Of a stretch of 64,000 nt of DNA, positions 9,851-22,194 are shown piece after piece. The stretch's first letter is position 1; each line of letters starts with the position of its first letter. Both the position numbers and the translations under genes were made by a program. Source of the DNA: Gigaspora margarita (taxonomy: Eukaryota > Glomeromycota > Glomeromycetes > Diversisporales > Gigasporaceae); contig WTPW01000082.1 of the NCBI GenBank assembly GCA_009809945.1, forward strand, positions 179,393 to 243,392. The letters run 5' to 3'. The notes beneath the pieces are model-generated. The model was not told the origin of the DNA. It did no database searches and saw nothing but the letters and a program-made list of their open reading frames with translations.

Positions 9851-11658
9851 CCTATAAGAAAAGGGCACACGCAAAGATATGTAAATACATGTAGCAAAAC
9901 ATGGAGATATATGGACACACACGGAATAGACACGGAACCAGCATGTAAAATAAAATCATGAACTTCACTAAATATTTGTACACATCGGAAATCAGTATGT
10001 AAAAGCCAGTAAGTCTGCAAAAACACGGAAAGTTGCAGGTAAAATCATGTATACTGTATTAGATATATAGCAAAAGACGAATTCGTTTTTTGCTATATCT
10101 GAAAAATTTTCTTATAAAGGAGAATAATATATATCATTTTTACTTATTATATTATTATTTGAATTTGAACTGTAATTATTACCACATGCATCTTCGTCAT
10201 ATCATGTTTAATAAAGTATCCGAGCAAGAATAAGTAATGCATTCTATAATTAGTAGCCAATCATATTTAATTTATTAAGCACGTTGAAATTTCGTGTTGA
10301 TCAAAATATAAATAAATATAAATATTGAAATTTTTTATTTCCTTTTTAATTTTTAGATCTTTAATAATGACTCCACAGGAAGAAATCCAAAATTTAAGTA
10401 CACTCCTTGCAGAAACTGTCCAAAAAATTTCTGCACTCGAAGCTAAATATAAAAACCCTTCTGGACTTCCAATAATTTCTAAACCAAAAGTATCAAAAGA
10501 TAAAAAACAACAAAAATTTCGTTAAGCAAAGTTTTTTCTTTAAATGAAACCAAAATTTCTGAAGTAAAAAAAATGGCAGGAATTATTTTAGATAACTATA
10601 GAATTTTACGTGATACAACAATTTTTAGAGTTAAACCAACACTTGTTAATAACTGGATCGATATGGTAAAAATTTTTTTAATATTATATATACAGATCTA
10701 AAAAATTTTTTAGTTAAAAAAAGAATATTTGAAATATTTTGGGGAAAATAACTGGGCCTATTACGAAGCTATAAAGCAAGTTATGCAGGATAGAAGTAAA
10801 ATTTAATTTTAATTTATTATATTATTTAATAAATATTTAAACTACTAAATTTTTTGATTTAAAAAACTTAATATTTTAAGAGTATATTTATTAACTTAAT
10901 TTAATTTTTTAAGGCTCTTATGAAAGACAAAAAAAAAGAAACAAAAGGTTCAAGAAAAAATGCCTAATGAAAATATTGCAAATCAAAACAATTCGGATGT
11001 TGAAAAAATTATAAGTGAAAGTGAAAATGAAATTGAAAATGAAATTGAAAATGCAAATGAGATTGAAAATGAAAATGAATTTCAAAAAATAAAGGTAAAA
11101 TTAAAAATTTATAAAAAGCAAAATTTTACAACATCTATATAATTTAATTAAATAATTTAATTATTTATAATATTATAAATATGAATTTAGAAAATATTAA
11201 ACAACGTCCGAAAAGAAAAAGAAATCAACCTAGATCTTATCGAACCTAAATAGTAGTATTAAACTATTATGTATATATTGACTTTTAATAAATTCATTTT
11301 GATATAACTAGTTAAAATAATTTATTAGTATTAAAATTTTTTAAATAAATAAAATCTANTAAATCATTTTTAATAAAAAAATATTGTATATTAATTAATT
11401 TAATTTATTAAATATAAAATATTAATAATAGATATAATAATTATATATTATTTTTCTATATAAAATTACATGTTTCAAATACACGTAAATGGTACATTTT
11501 CCGTGTTTTGAATATGGAATTTTGCATGTAAAAAGACCATTAAAAAAGTGTAAAATTACCTGTAAATTACATACAAATTTCCTGGTTATTTTACATATTT
11601 TTCCTGGTTATTTTTCCATGTATTTTTCCATATTTTTCCATATTAAATTTTTTTATAG
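9851..11658. mobile_element. 1.8-kb insertion with a small gene, inside a module intron
   Basis: Module intron sequence stops near 9850 (TTCTTATCTATTT) and resumes near 11659 (TTTATTTAACGCGTTTTATAAG). The insert begins CCCTATAAGAAAA and ends TTTTTTATAGGG, a short inverted repeat. Flanks (CTATTT / TTATTT) hint at a short imperfect target duplication. It holds the spliced gene at 10367-11249. The right part (11465-11650) has TTTTCCATATTTTTCCATAT-type repeats. Confidence 0.6.
10367..11249 (+). pseudogene. Unrecognised small basic/acidic protein gene in the 1.8-kb insertion
   Basis: Four coding blocks. Exon 1 starts MTPQEEIQNLSTLLAETVQK (coiled-coil-like) and continues through ILDNYRILRDT to NNWIDM (10665). 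Intron 10666-10713. Exon 2 (10714-10795) encodes KKEYLKYFGENNWAYYEAIK. Intron 10796-10913. Exon 3 runs on from SSYERQ into an acidic Glu/Asn tract (about 11010-11090). The last exon ends with a basic RPKRKRNQPRSYRT. The frame breaks at three A runs, near 10495, 10930 and 11090, each by one missing base. The gene may be intact if those runs are undercalled. I do not recognise the family; the acidic stretch and basic tail suggest a nuclear protein (inference). Confidence 0.5.
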
Positions 11659-12110
11659 GGTTTATTTAACGCGTTTTATAAGTTTATACATTATACACAA
11701 TTAGAAAATAAAGAAAATAAAATGTGGAATAATTCCAATATAACTATGAACGAATATATGATAGTAGTTAATTATGAGGGAAATAACGTAATGAAAAAAT
11801 AAGGAAATTGTTGACGATATGACACTTCAACATGATGTCAAATATGCAGCCATTGAAAAGTAGCTCAAGGGTGGACATGTGGAAATTAAAACAATTCATG
11901 CTTGCATTAAAGAATTTCAACTTAAAGCTACTAATTTGAGGATGAAATTGAATGGATTCCTTTTGATAAATTAGATAACATTCAAATTATTTGTAAAGTT
12001 GGTTTGAATTCAATTGGTTTAGCAACATGGTTAGGTGGTATACGAATAATTTCGTGTAAAGTTGCCGAATATTCATAGCTACGCATCATCAGGCCGTTCG
12101 AAGTTAATTT
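11659..12110 (+). pseudogene. Decayed kinase module
   Basis: Starts with the module acceptor region (AACGCGTTTTATAAG) then beta4-beta5 codons, and continues through a broken ribbon and a match to WIPFDKLDNIQII, with many frame breaks. The end (AAAGTTGCCGAATATTCA) matches 30672-30690, linking this copy to the fragment at 30370-30725. Confidence 0.65.
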
Positions 12111-12630
12111 TTCGGTTAACATCACCCCCAGTTGAAGTCCTCCGAAAAATGAACATCCAATCGAAACGCTGGATAACTATCACCGATCATTTGATTTATA
12201 TCGACCAATGAAATTGGCTCATATTCGTTTATTTTATAGTTGCCGGTAATAAAATTGGTTATAAATAATATTTTAAAAAAAATAATATTTGTATGCCACT
12301 TTTTTGAAAATAATTCAGAATCCTTGATTATTAATGTTTTTTCATATTAATAATTTAAATATTATTTATGGACAAAAATTAATTGCCTTGTCCGGAGCTA
12401 ACTCACATTTACGACCGAAATTAAGGTTTTGATACATTTTTAATAAACGTATCAAAAAGGTAGTTTCGGTATTTCCTCTGTAATTCCGTGCGTCTATATT
12501 ATCGTCACTATATTATGTTTTTTTTTGTTTAGCTAATATCTAAAAATCTATTAACATATTAACATCTGTAAAATTGATCGATTATTCTTTTATGGCATGT
12601 TATATTTATCTTTGATAAATTGCATAATTA
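12111..12630. other. Intergenic, no gene seen
   Basis: AT-rich with no persuasive ORF. A short palindrome, TGATACATTT...AACGTATCA, lies at about 12431-12456. Confidence 0.4.
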
Positions 12631-12875
12631 TATGGGGTCTTTGCCTTGAAAATGACCTTACGGGGCTATGTAGATCTTATGAATAAAAATTAAAATTTCT
12701 AGCCACCCAGTAATCCAATCCAAATAAACTTTTTTTTATTTTGTAGAGCTTAGTAAGTTTTACAAAATGAAAAAAAGTTTATTTGAATTGGATTGCTAGA
12801 TGACTAAAAACTTTAATTTTTATTCATAAGATCTAGATAGTCCCATAAGGTCATTTTCAAGGCAAAGGCCCCATA
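12631..12875. mobile_element. MITE with about 95-bp TIRs and TA target
   Basis: TATGGGGTCTTTGCCTTG at the left is matched by CAAGGCAAAGGCCCCATA at the right; the arms pair for about 95 bp each around a short centre near 12750. TA at both ends fits a Tc1/mariner-type target duplication. Confidence 0.85.
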
Positions 12876-13421
12876 TGATAAGATCATATGCAAGTAAATA
12901 GTTGAGACGGCATTCCCTATTTTTTGTGTATTTGCTATAATATTTGAGCGACTCATTGATTTGTTTCATCTAAATTTGTTCTTCAATTAGTTGGGTCATT
13001 AGAAATTCTCATCAGAAAAATACTTAAGATACATACTGTAGTAATTGCGCTTATTGATATATTTGTGCACTTTGGGACTGTTTAATCGCATAAAGATTGT
13101 TCCATAGTTCCAGCTCAAATTAGGTTAGTATTGTCAAATTTGGTTTAATGCCGATGAATTAAACAGTTAACAGTTGAAGTTAGAAAATTTTAGACTGTTT
13201 AATCTCTATTATGTACAATTTGATTAAAATTAGATTAGCTAAATAAATAAATTAGAGTTAATAAGATATTCTCTTTATAAATTAGTTATAATCAAATCAG
13301 TTAAAGATAAAAGAATCTAAAGAGCAAATTATCTTATACCATTTTAAACAAATTTGATTACTCATTTATTTACGTTGGTCAATAAATTTTAAAGTTAAAA
13401 TAATAGCAATCATGAATACTA
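12876..13421. other. Intergenic, no gene seen
   Basis: No supported feature; this is the 3' side of the minus-strand kelch gene. Confidence 0.4.
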
Positions 13422-14861
13422 TTAAAGAAAGATACTGCTATTGTTTTTAGAATTTGTAATTTTTGTATTGCTTGAAATTAGATTACTTGAACTCGTAGTA
13501 ATTGTAGTGGTTGTAGTAGTTGTAGTGGTTGCAGTGCTTTGAGTAAATTCAGTAACCCATCTATAGGTATCTTTCTGACTTACATTTAACATAAATATCT
13601 TCGATGAAACATTGCCATTTGGAAAGAAACCTGTTAAACCAATAAAGGTTTTAACAAGTTTAAACAAATAACTTATAAGCAAACAGTATAATATCATTAA
13701 TGTTTTACCAAAAGCAATTAACATATAATTATCCACTAATGTTGCAGTATGCCCTTCAAGAGCTAAATCCACAATTGGATTTAAAATATTTCCAATTGAC
13801 CATTGATATGTTACGACATCCAAAATCCATAAAACACCGAAAGCTTTGGTCATATTGTTACCACCGAAGATTATAATACGTATGTCGGAAGGTTTTAATT
13901 TAAATGATTAATAGAGAATATTTTATACTTAAAACATTTATTAATATTGTTAACATACTTAACACCGCCGAGAAATAATAACGACCGGAAGGAGTTGGGC
14001 CAGATGTACTCTAATGATACATCATATTTAGATTATCAGTTGCTAAGGCATAATATAAAAATTATATTCTTTTATTACCACCATATTTGACCAAGTATCA
14101 GATTTTGTTTTATATAATGGTAACTATAGAACTTTAGTAATAATTGTTAGAGGATTAATTTACTAAAAGGTAACACTTATATTGTCCATTGGCATAAGTA
14201 AAAAATCAGAAGTAGGATCGGATCCACCAATATATAAAATATTATCATCAGGCAAAGTTATTGCACAATAACCTTGTCTAGGTAATGGGGCATTTGTTGA
14301 ATTACTCAAACTCCATGTTAATGTTAATGTATTAAATATCCAAAGATCATTTACTTTATTTGGATTAGACATAATATAACCACTAAAAATGGCAACTAGT
14401 TCGTTATTAAATTTAGCACATGAGAAATCATATCTATTATCAGTAGGTGCATTTCCAATTGTTGTGATATTAGTCCATTGCTGTTTATTTATATCAAATT
14501 GGTTAACGAATGATTGATTAATAAGGAAGCCACCAAAAATAAAAATCATATCATTATTTTTTCCACCAGTGCAAGCTGTAATATGTTCTTTAAAAGGACC
14601 ACCGGTATAAGTAAGATCAATCCATGGTATTGAAACATCATCAGTTGTAGCAAATGGTTTAGAAACATCTAAATAAAAGAATTCATTAGTAGTAGGACTA
14701 ATAGTATTACTATTTAAAAATTTATATCCACCAATAAAATAAATTTTTTTATCAACAAGGACTGATGAGTGAAAATATCTTCCATTTGGAATGAAATTTG
14801 CTGAAATAAAAATAAAATTTAAGAGAAAAATAAAAATATAAAAATTCAAGTACAACTTCAT
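13422..14861 (-). pseudogene. Secreted kelch-repeat protein gene, probably damaged
   Basis: The first exon (14861 down to about 14175) starts with a hydrophobic signal peptide (MKLYLNFYIFIFLLNFIFIS). Kelch blades follow, each with a Gly-Gly pair (YFIGGYK, FIFGGFL, LYIGGSD). Further exons read LPLYKTKSDTWSNM (about 14060-14110), TSGPTPSGRYYFSAV (about 13970-14015), and RIIIFGG through WILDVVTYQWSIGN to MLIAFG (about 13733-13890). The last exon (13422-about 13634) encodes KIFMLNVSQKDTYRWVTEF and a Thr/Ser-rich tail. The first intron has only a weak donor (GTTACC). I find no AG acceptor just before the fourth block, so splicing may be broken. Kelch proteins form beta-propellers for protein binding; the partner is unknown. 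The minimal poly-Thr tail lacks the membrane anchor often seen in such proteins. Confidence 0.7.
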
Positions 14862-15029
14862 CGTGCATTGAGCTAAATAGTTAAATAGAATAATTAGTAA
14901 CTATATATATGTTATTAAATAGTTATATACTAGTTTTATGCTGTGTGTATAAGAACGCATCCAATAAATCTGTGCAATATTATTGTTTGTATGACTTGCT
15001 AACACGATTATATGATCGAAATTATGCTA

Positions 15030-15790
15030 GTTTTTTGAAATTATAATAATTCTGTCATTAGTTACTGTAAAATTTCATTGCAGAATATGCTCATTATACT
15101 ATTATCAATATTTGATTAAAAGGTTAATTTGTCGGAATTATTGTAATTTCTTTATGTTACTATAAAAATTTCATTACAAAACTTACTTTGCATATAATAT
15201 GTAAGTAAAAAAAATTGTACATAGGACTTATTCGTTGCTAAGTAACGTTAAGATGTAGTTATGAGTTAGTTGTATTAAAGTTTCATACTATTGTAAAAAA
15301 ATTTTGTTACTTATTTGTTCTAATATATGAAACGGGTAAGGTTGAGATGGTTTGTATTGGAATTAAATATTGATATCTATCATGACTTATAGTATAAATT
15401 CTGTTACAAAGCTTGCCTGCTATTCCGGTAACAATGAAAGGTGAGTTGGTTGTTCGGAATTATCATAATTCTATCATGAGTTAAAAAATTCTGTTACAAT
15501 CTTACTCGGCATATAACACGTGATCAAGGTGTTGTATTAAATTGATTTCTATCGTGAATTATCTAAAAATTCTGTTAAAAAATTTCTCACTATAGTGATT
15601 ATAAACTTACTCAGCAAATAATACATTTTAAGGTGGCTTCTATCAAGAATTACTGTAAAAATTCTCACAAAACTTGATCATTATTCTAATAGTCACAATA
15701 TGTGGTTAGGGCTGAGTTAGTTTGCATTGATATTATTATAGCTTCATCATTATTTACTGTCATAAATCTTAGCAATTAGTTTTGTAGAAA
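15030..15790 (+). repeat. Satellite block 1 (about 105-bp degenerate unit, plus orientation)
   Basis: Repeated, diverged units contain GGAATTATTGTAATTTCT, GAGTTACTGTAAAAATTC, GTTACAAAACTTACTC and a GTA/ATATGT-GGTTAAGG segment, in that order. Same family as 26385-28235 and, inverted, 42780-43990 and 47285-53350. No coding capacity. Confidence 0.75.
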
Positions 15791-15899
15791 ATCTCACTGG
15801 CAAGTTCGCTTGGGCCATTCAGTAAGTAATTGACAATTTTCGCAAAAGTTTAGCTGTCAGCCACAGTAGTATTTAGACTAATTATGTTATTAACGTTAT

Positions 15900-16840
15900 T
15901 CGTATTTCAGTTAATCTAATATCAGATATACAAAGAGTGCACGTAACAAACGAAAGTTGATTTTTTTTTAAAAAAAATATATATATATATAAATGGATGA
16001 TTAATTCATAGTGATACGAATTATAACGAATTATTACGACATTAAGATGCAAATGATCATATGTCACAATAATTACAGATTAAATAGATCATCATAATAG
16101 ATCATAAATTTAATTCTCATGGCCTGATTATGGTTTTTGGATACAGAAAAGTGTAATTAAATTTTTTTTTATTCTTATCATTATTAAGTAGCACCAATTA
16201 CCGTTTAATATACCCTTATATGTAAAGATTAGTAGAATAAAAGATTTTGGTGCAGTCTGGACATTCGTCACAGTGGGATATTTATTTTGCTTTAATTTGA
16301 TTGATCCTTAATTATGATGTATGTTGTCATTTTTTGCAAGTACAGAATTTGTATTAGTACTCACCGATTATGACTATAGATGCTTGACGAAATTATTTTT
16401 GAGCTGACAAATCATTTCGTCATTTTGTGATTGTGCCAAAAATTTTATATAAACCCCAAGAAATTTTTCTATAAACTTGGACAGCATACTCCTTAGAATC
16501 AAAATTAATTTCATCGCTAATAATTATAGATCAAATAATTTCATTAAGAGTTTTGTCATTTCGTCAGATTTAATTTCGTTTGCTAATAAAATCAATTTTA
16601 TCAAGCATCACTAATTATGACACATTTCCTTACAATTATATTTTCCTACATCAATATGCCTTATATAATTTGTGCAGTTGTCATTATGTATTGTATCAGA
16701 ATTCTTTAACTTCTACCAAAATAGGAAAGTGAAAACCATCACTCATACTAAAAAAGAATTTTTCAAAAATCAACATGGCGAAAGTAACTACTATTCACAT
16801 TAGTAACTCACTAATGTATATTATTAATAATATCCATATC
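15900..16840 (+). repeat. Left copy of a direct repeat flanking a nested composite
   Basis: About 15930-16740 matches 22195-22690 in the same orientation (ATACAAAGAGTGCACG/ATACAAAGTGTGCATG, ATGATCATATGTCACAATAA, TTTTCCTACATCAATATGCC). It contains an extra insert at about 16380-16610. Could be long terminal repeats of a decayed element or a tandem duplication split by insertions; no retrotransposon coding sequence is visible between them. Confidence 0.6.
16378..16612. mobile_element. MITE-like insert inside the left direct repeat
   Basis: Absent from the right copy, where ATTATGACACAATTATATTT runs on. It starts GATGCTTGACGAAATTATTT and ends TTATCAAGCATC, with internal GTCATTTCGTCA words. The terminal word is shared with the element at 16855. 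Confidence 0.6.
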
Positions 16841-17369
16841 TCAGTTAAAGATGCCTGACGAAATTATTTTTGCGATAACGAAATGGTTTTGTCATGGTTT
16901 CTCATGACGAAACCTTGACGATTGATGAGACCCCTAACAATTGATGAAACCTATGACGAATTGACGAAACCTATGATGAATTGATGAAACCTATGACAAA
17001 TTGACGAAACCCTTGATGAAACCTCTAATGATTGTTGAAACATTGGCAACTGATTAAGCTAGTAATTAAATAACAAGCTTCTATATAATGATCTTTGGAT
17101 AGACTAAACCTTAAATTGTTTCAAAAGAATGTTATTTCAATATAAGGTTTCATTGGCTTTTTCTTTTTTCTTCTTTCACACGTGTTCAATTTATGTTGGG
17201 TTGATACAGAATTGTCAAAATTTGTGCATCACATTTATTTTGCTAATTCTGAATCAGCCTGATATAGATTCCAAACACATGCATGCGAAAGAAGGAAGAG
17301 AAGTAAAAATACTTGAAATCCAATGTTTAAATCGATCTTGGTGCACTAATTAAAAATGACAGGAACAAA

Positions 17370-17755
17370 ATTTTACATATAATAAGCGCCAATTTATCGT
17401 TATAGTTTCCAACACTAGCACTGTAACCCTAAACTTCTATCTTTACGCACTTTGTTCATAGTCTCAAACACACTCTAACTCTAAACTTCTATCTTTACAC
17501 GCTTTGTTTATTTACAAATTTAAAAAAATGAAAGGAATAAAATTTTACATATAATGAGCACCAATCTATCATTGTAGTCTCAATACTAACACTCTAATTT
17601 TAAACTTCTATCTTTACGTGCTTTTGTTTATAGTCTCCAAAACTAATACCCTAACTCTAAACTTCTATCTTTACATGCTTTGTTTATAGTCTCCAACACT
17701 AACACGCTAACTCTAAACTTCTATTTTTACACGCTTTGTTTATTTACAAAATTTA
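17370..17755 (+). repeat. Tandem repeat, about 55-60 bp unit, five to six copies
   Basis: The units share AACTCTAAACTTCTATCTTT followed by ACACGCTTTGTTTATA and GTCTCCAACACTAACAC. A higher-order copy repeats AAAATTTTACATATAAT every second to third unit. Confidence 0.8.
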
Positions 17756-17835
17756 ATTTCCTTTTTTGATTTGTTATTTATAAATAAGTAAAATCACGAT
17801 GGATAATGAGAGTGTAATGTATATATTAATATGTA

Positions 17836-18056
17836 TATCATCTGCAAATTTTATATATAGATATTGATCGATATATAACACTTAATTGTTTTATATCGAT
17901 TATAAAATATCGTTATATATCGATGAATTGGATAAAAATCGATATATATCTAAATCGATATATATCATTTTTAATATTAAATCGTTATATATCTATAAAT
18001 CGATTATAATCAGAATTATTTGAAATGATATATAACGATTAACAGATCTTTAACGA
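17836..18056. repeat. Left TIR with TCGATATATATCGA-type palindromes
   Basis: ATCATCTGCAAATTTTATAT at 17838 matches the inverse of ATATAAAATTTGCTGATGAT near 21811-21830. The next 200 bp are filled with variants of ATATCGATATATATC. It probably forms one end of an element of about 4 kb (17836-21835). Confidence 0.65.
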
Positions 18057-18089
18057 TTACATAATGTTTTGACTGTCACCGGGTAAAAA

Positions 18090-18254
18090 NNNNNNNNNNN
18101 NNNNNNNNNNNNNNNNNNNNNNNNNNNNNNNNNNNNNNNNNNNNNNNNNNNNNNNNNNNNNNNNNNNNNNNNNNNNNNNNNNNNNNNNNNNNNNNNNNNN
18201 NNNNNNNNNNNNNNNNNNNNNNNNNNNNNNNNNNNNNNNNNNNNNNNNNNNNNN
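18090..18254. other. Assembly gap (165 N)
   Basis: A run of N; any ORF across it is meaningless. Confidence 1.
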
Positions 18255-19440
18255 TTTCAAAATATTTTAAAAATAGAAATTCAAGCTAGATCAGTAGATC
18301 TGTACCCTAGATCATACCAAGAACGCGTTTGACTAATATTTTTGAAATGGTTCAAAATGTTTCGATGATTGTGGTACAAGATCAGATTAGATCTTTGTTT
18401 ATTTTTTTTTGCTTATAATTTAGATTTTCTATCAATTTTACATTGTTTTTTTCATTTTCGTTTTCATTTTCGTTTTGATATTTTTTTGGTTCATTTCATT
18501 TCGTTTAGTTTCGTTTAGTTTCATTTTGTTTTCATTTTTTTTCTTTATTATTATTTAATTTTTTTATTTTATTTTTACAACAAATACCAACCCTAACTTT
18601 TGGAAATCTAACGATCTTTCGAAAATATGCGCAAGCCAACTCAGCCTTTCGAAACTTTGCAAGAACACACAATTGCTTTCTCTAGCAATTTGTAAATTTT
18701 CAAGAACGCCTCTTTAAAGAAATAAAGGTTTAGTTAGTGCTTCATTTATTTTTTCATTTGACATTATTGTTTTTTTTGTTTTTGTTTTTATTTTTATTTT
18801 TATTTTTAATATTCTGCCAATTTGTGAGGAAAATAACATAGGTTTTTCGACACTTTGCAAGCAAACCCAGACTTTTCTGCCACTTTGCAAGAATATATAC
18901 AACTTGACTTTAGCAATTTCTATCACGAACTCTACATCAGAGAAATGGAGATTTGGGGTTTTATTTTTTTTTTATTCAATATGCTTACATTCCATTTTTT
19001 TTGTTTGTTTTCTTTTTACTTATTTCTTTAATTTTTATTTTTTTATTATTCCAGCACATTGTAAAAACCTTAACCGATTTTTGAATTGCAAGAAACGAAC
19101 TCTTACTTTAGGGAAATAGAGATTTGGGGCTTTGTTTTTTTTTTAATTTAGTTTGCTTACGTTTTGTTTGTTTTTCTTTTTTTTTACTTATTTTTTTAAT
19201 TTTATTTTATTTATTCCTGACTTTTTTCGAAACTTTGCAAGAAAACGATCTGACTTTTCTGGTACTTGCAAGAACAACAACTCTAACTTCTCTGACACTT
19301 TGCAAGAAGTAGTGAATATGAGCGATGAAGTGCGAAAGTAGTTAAAAATTATTACTATTTTTCGGTTTTGTTTTTTTTTATTTTTTTTGAGGGTTTTTTT
19401 TGGGTTTTCATTTTTTTTTATAATAATATATAATAAAAAT
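18255..19440. repeat. T-rich degenerate tandem repeats with CTTTGCAAGAA words
   Basis: Repeated blocks contain GAAACTTTGCAAGAA, GAGATTTGGGG and long T-rich tracts. Clearest pair: 18935-19110 and 19110-19290 (AGAAATGGAGATTTGGGG / GGGAAATAGAGATTTGGGG). TTTCGTTTTCATTTTCG microrepeats at 18450-18530. Small ORFs are low-complexity. Confidence 0.6.
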
Positions 19441-19470
19441 ATGTAATATAATATAATATATAATAATAAT

Positions 19471-20935
19471 AAATAAGTAGCTGCGTGACACAGTCATGCT
19501 AAACCAGGCACAGATGTACATACTATAATTGTTGATTTTAGACAAGAATGTTAAATTTGATAAAAAATTAATATACAGATTCATTCACGTTATATAAATT
19601 CAATAGTTTGATATGTCTACAAATCTGATAAAGTAACAAAACTGATACAAAACTGTTCAGCACGCATACTAATTTGATAGGGTCAACATTATTTTTTTAA
19701 CAGTATTAGAATTTTGGTGATGATTATGATGTTTCTTAACAACATAAAAGTCAAATAGAGGAAAGCAATTTCTAATAAAGTGTTGATTAAATTTGAATAA
19801 ATCAAGTAATTTTAGTATTAAAAACTATTTAACTATTTTTGTTTATTAATTCTAAACGTTATAATTAAGGCTTTGATTAGAGGTGTAGAAATTATAGCAG
19901 AGTTTATCTGGCATTGTTACTGCATAATTGGAGGCAGAGATAATTATATACTTATAAAGCTAATAGTAATAAATTTTATTTGCTTTCTAATAGTTATAAA
20001 TAATACTATTTGAGTGTGGTAGTTTGGAACATTTTCTCTCGATTGTTTGAATTTTTTAATGATTACTGTATAACTGTGTGGGGGTATTAATTTGGATTTT
20101 GGTATATTTTGTTAAAGGTTACAATAAACATAAAAGTAAAACACCAATTATTCATATTTAATATATTAGAGTATTATGCATTAATTTTCAATTGATTATT
20201 AATCAATGTGTTTCATTCATAAATTATAATTATATTTTATTAAGTCTTACAAAAATCAATCGTTTGAACATTGCCATATATCGTATAATTCATAGGATCG
20301 TATTATATTGTTAGAATGCATTAATTATGAAATAGTAAGATTACTATTTATGATTATTTTTCAAATCAGTACAATTTAATAATTTTATTCAAAAATTTAG
20401 TACATTACCATATGTCATATAATTCATAGGCTCGTACAATATTATGCACCTTTCTGATATGGTAAATTTACTATTTAAGGTTATTTTTAAGTTGTACAAA
20501 AATTAGTCTAATTTAGTAAATTTATTCAATAATTATATCCAATGCAGATATCATGTATCAACATCATCATTGCCCCTTAAATATATTATTCTTGTTCTCG
20601 CATTACATAAATTTAAATTATTACCTTATTAACACCCTCTCTACATTGTTTCGTAAACTGACTCTTAAATTGAGCGCATAATTAATCAGATCAAATTAAA
20701 TGATATCATGACTCAGATCAAAATGATTCGTGACCTCATATCACTTGATTAATCATACAACGAACGTATTCGTAGAGGTTGCATAAAAATTTAGAATTTT
20801 TACCTTCTTCTCTACAAGACGTTAAAGTAATTTTGTAATCAGCAAAGTAAATCAGAAGTTAGATATATAATATTTACACCATAATGTACTAATTCCCCGT
20901 TCCTGGCACAACTGCGTTGTGCAGCTACTTATTAA
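19471..20935. mobile_element. Possible TIR element, 1.46 kb
   Basis: AATAAGTAGCTGC at 19471 is matched by GCAGCTACTTATT at 20923-20935, with weaker similarity inward (ACAGTC..GCTAAACCAGGCA against its inverse). The interior has no ORF of note. Confidence 0.45.
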
Positions 20936-21044
20936 AAAACAGAATAAAATACGATCTACACAGCAGATTTCACTGCAATCAATTAACCAATCAATCATAC
21001 ATCAGATAAGTAATCAAGTTTTAAATTATATATTAGAATTTCCT

Positions 21045-21200
21045 TTAATTGCTACCTATTTACGGTATGGCTCCTGCCTGTTAGTGAAACAATAATAAAA
21101 AAAAAGTTATTTTTATAGTGTTCCTCAATCGCCACTTGTACCTATCTACGGTATGGCTCCTGTTAATGAAACAATAATTAAAAAAAAAAGTTATTTTTAT
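21045..21200 (+). repeat. Two-copy tandem duplication, about 75 bp
   Basis: CTATTTACGGTATGGCTCCTG...AAAAAGTTATTTTTAT at 21055 is repeated at 21133 (CTATCTACGGTATGGCTCCTG). Confidence 0.8.
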
Positions 21201-21589
21201 GCTGATCGGCATGCACTTTAATCAAGACCAAAACATGTTAAAGCGTTTCAATTCTCATACAATAGACAAATATAGTACTACGTGATGCATAAAGTGATGT
21301 TTAAGTGCAGAAATTCACGTTTTTACTGCATTCAGCACAATGTCCAATCAAGTATGAGATTTTGCGGACATACATCATTAAAAATGTCTCAGTAACTATA
21401 TACTTCGTAATATTACATATCACTCTGTGCCTGGTATAAATAATTTTTATATTAAATTGCGAAAACTTGCAAATATTAATTATTTAATTTAAAATATAAT
21501 ATATAATAATAATAAATAAAAAAAAATAAAATTTATAATATATTGTGAAACCTTGCGAGCATGATTATGTGAATATAATAATTATTAAT

Positions 21590-21835
21590 TGATATCATAT
21601 TAGATATATNTCNATTACTATCACTATTGATAATAATCGGCANNGGTGTTGATTATCGATATATATNTGGTNAATCNATATATATCTAGTAGATATATAT
21701 CGATTAACCAGATATATATTGATTACTATCACTATCGATAATAATCGGCAGGGGTGTTGATCATCGATATATATCTTATCAGTTAGTAATCGATATATAT
21801 CTATATATAAAATTTGCTGATGATACTGTTATGCA
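21590..21835. repeat. Right TIR with duplicated CGATATATATC unit
   Basis: A unit of about 110 bp (GATTACTATCACTATCGATA ... GCAGGGGTGTTGATCATCGA) is present twice, the first copy with several N. Ends with ATATAAAATTTGCTGATGAT, the inverse of 17838. Confidence 0.65.
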
Positions 21836-22194
21836 ACCTATATTATTCTCTATCGCTGTTATTAATTATGCATTATGCCTGTCATCATCATTTTATTTTA
21901 GCTCTTATCATTATTGTTATTAAAACATTTTTTAATTTTTATAAACACGGTAATTAGCTCTATCTTGTATGAACATAACATGTCAGGTTTCATCATAGAT
22001 TTTGTCAATTTGTCATAGATTTTGTTAATTTGTCATAGATTTTATCAATTTGTCATAGGTTTCATCAATCGTTGGAGTTTTGTCAATCGTCAATTCGTCA
22101 ATTGGAAGTCACCTGATGAAATGGTTTTGTCATTCATCAGTGACGAATGATTCATTATTCGTCAGATATCTTTAATCTCAGTTACTAATTTCAA

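Larger units (their letters stand above)
16855..22170. mobile_element. Composite element bounded by GACGAAA-rich inverted ends
   Basis: The left end (16855-17045) reads GATGCCTGACGAAATTATTT followed by repeats of TGACGAATTGACGAAACC-type words. The right end (21980-22170) is the inverted counterpart (GTCATAGATTTTGTCAATTT repeats, then GTCAGATATC). Inside lie the tandem array 17370-17755, a second TIR pair at 17836/21835, the gap, and 19471-20935. No transposase is visible. Confidence 0.55.

Noticed and set aside
16855..17045. Gene encoded by the GACGAAACC repeats
   Set aside because: The frame is closed by TGA in most units; it is a subterminal repeat array matched in inverse at 21980-22170.
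18057..18260. Minus-strand ORF over the N run
   Set aside because: It exists only because N does not encode a stop; no sequence supports it.
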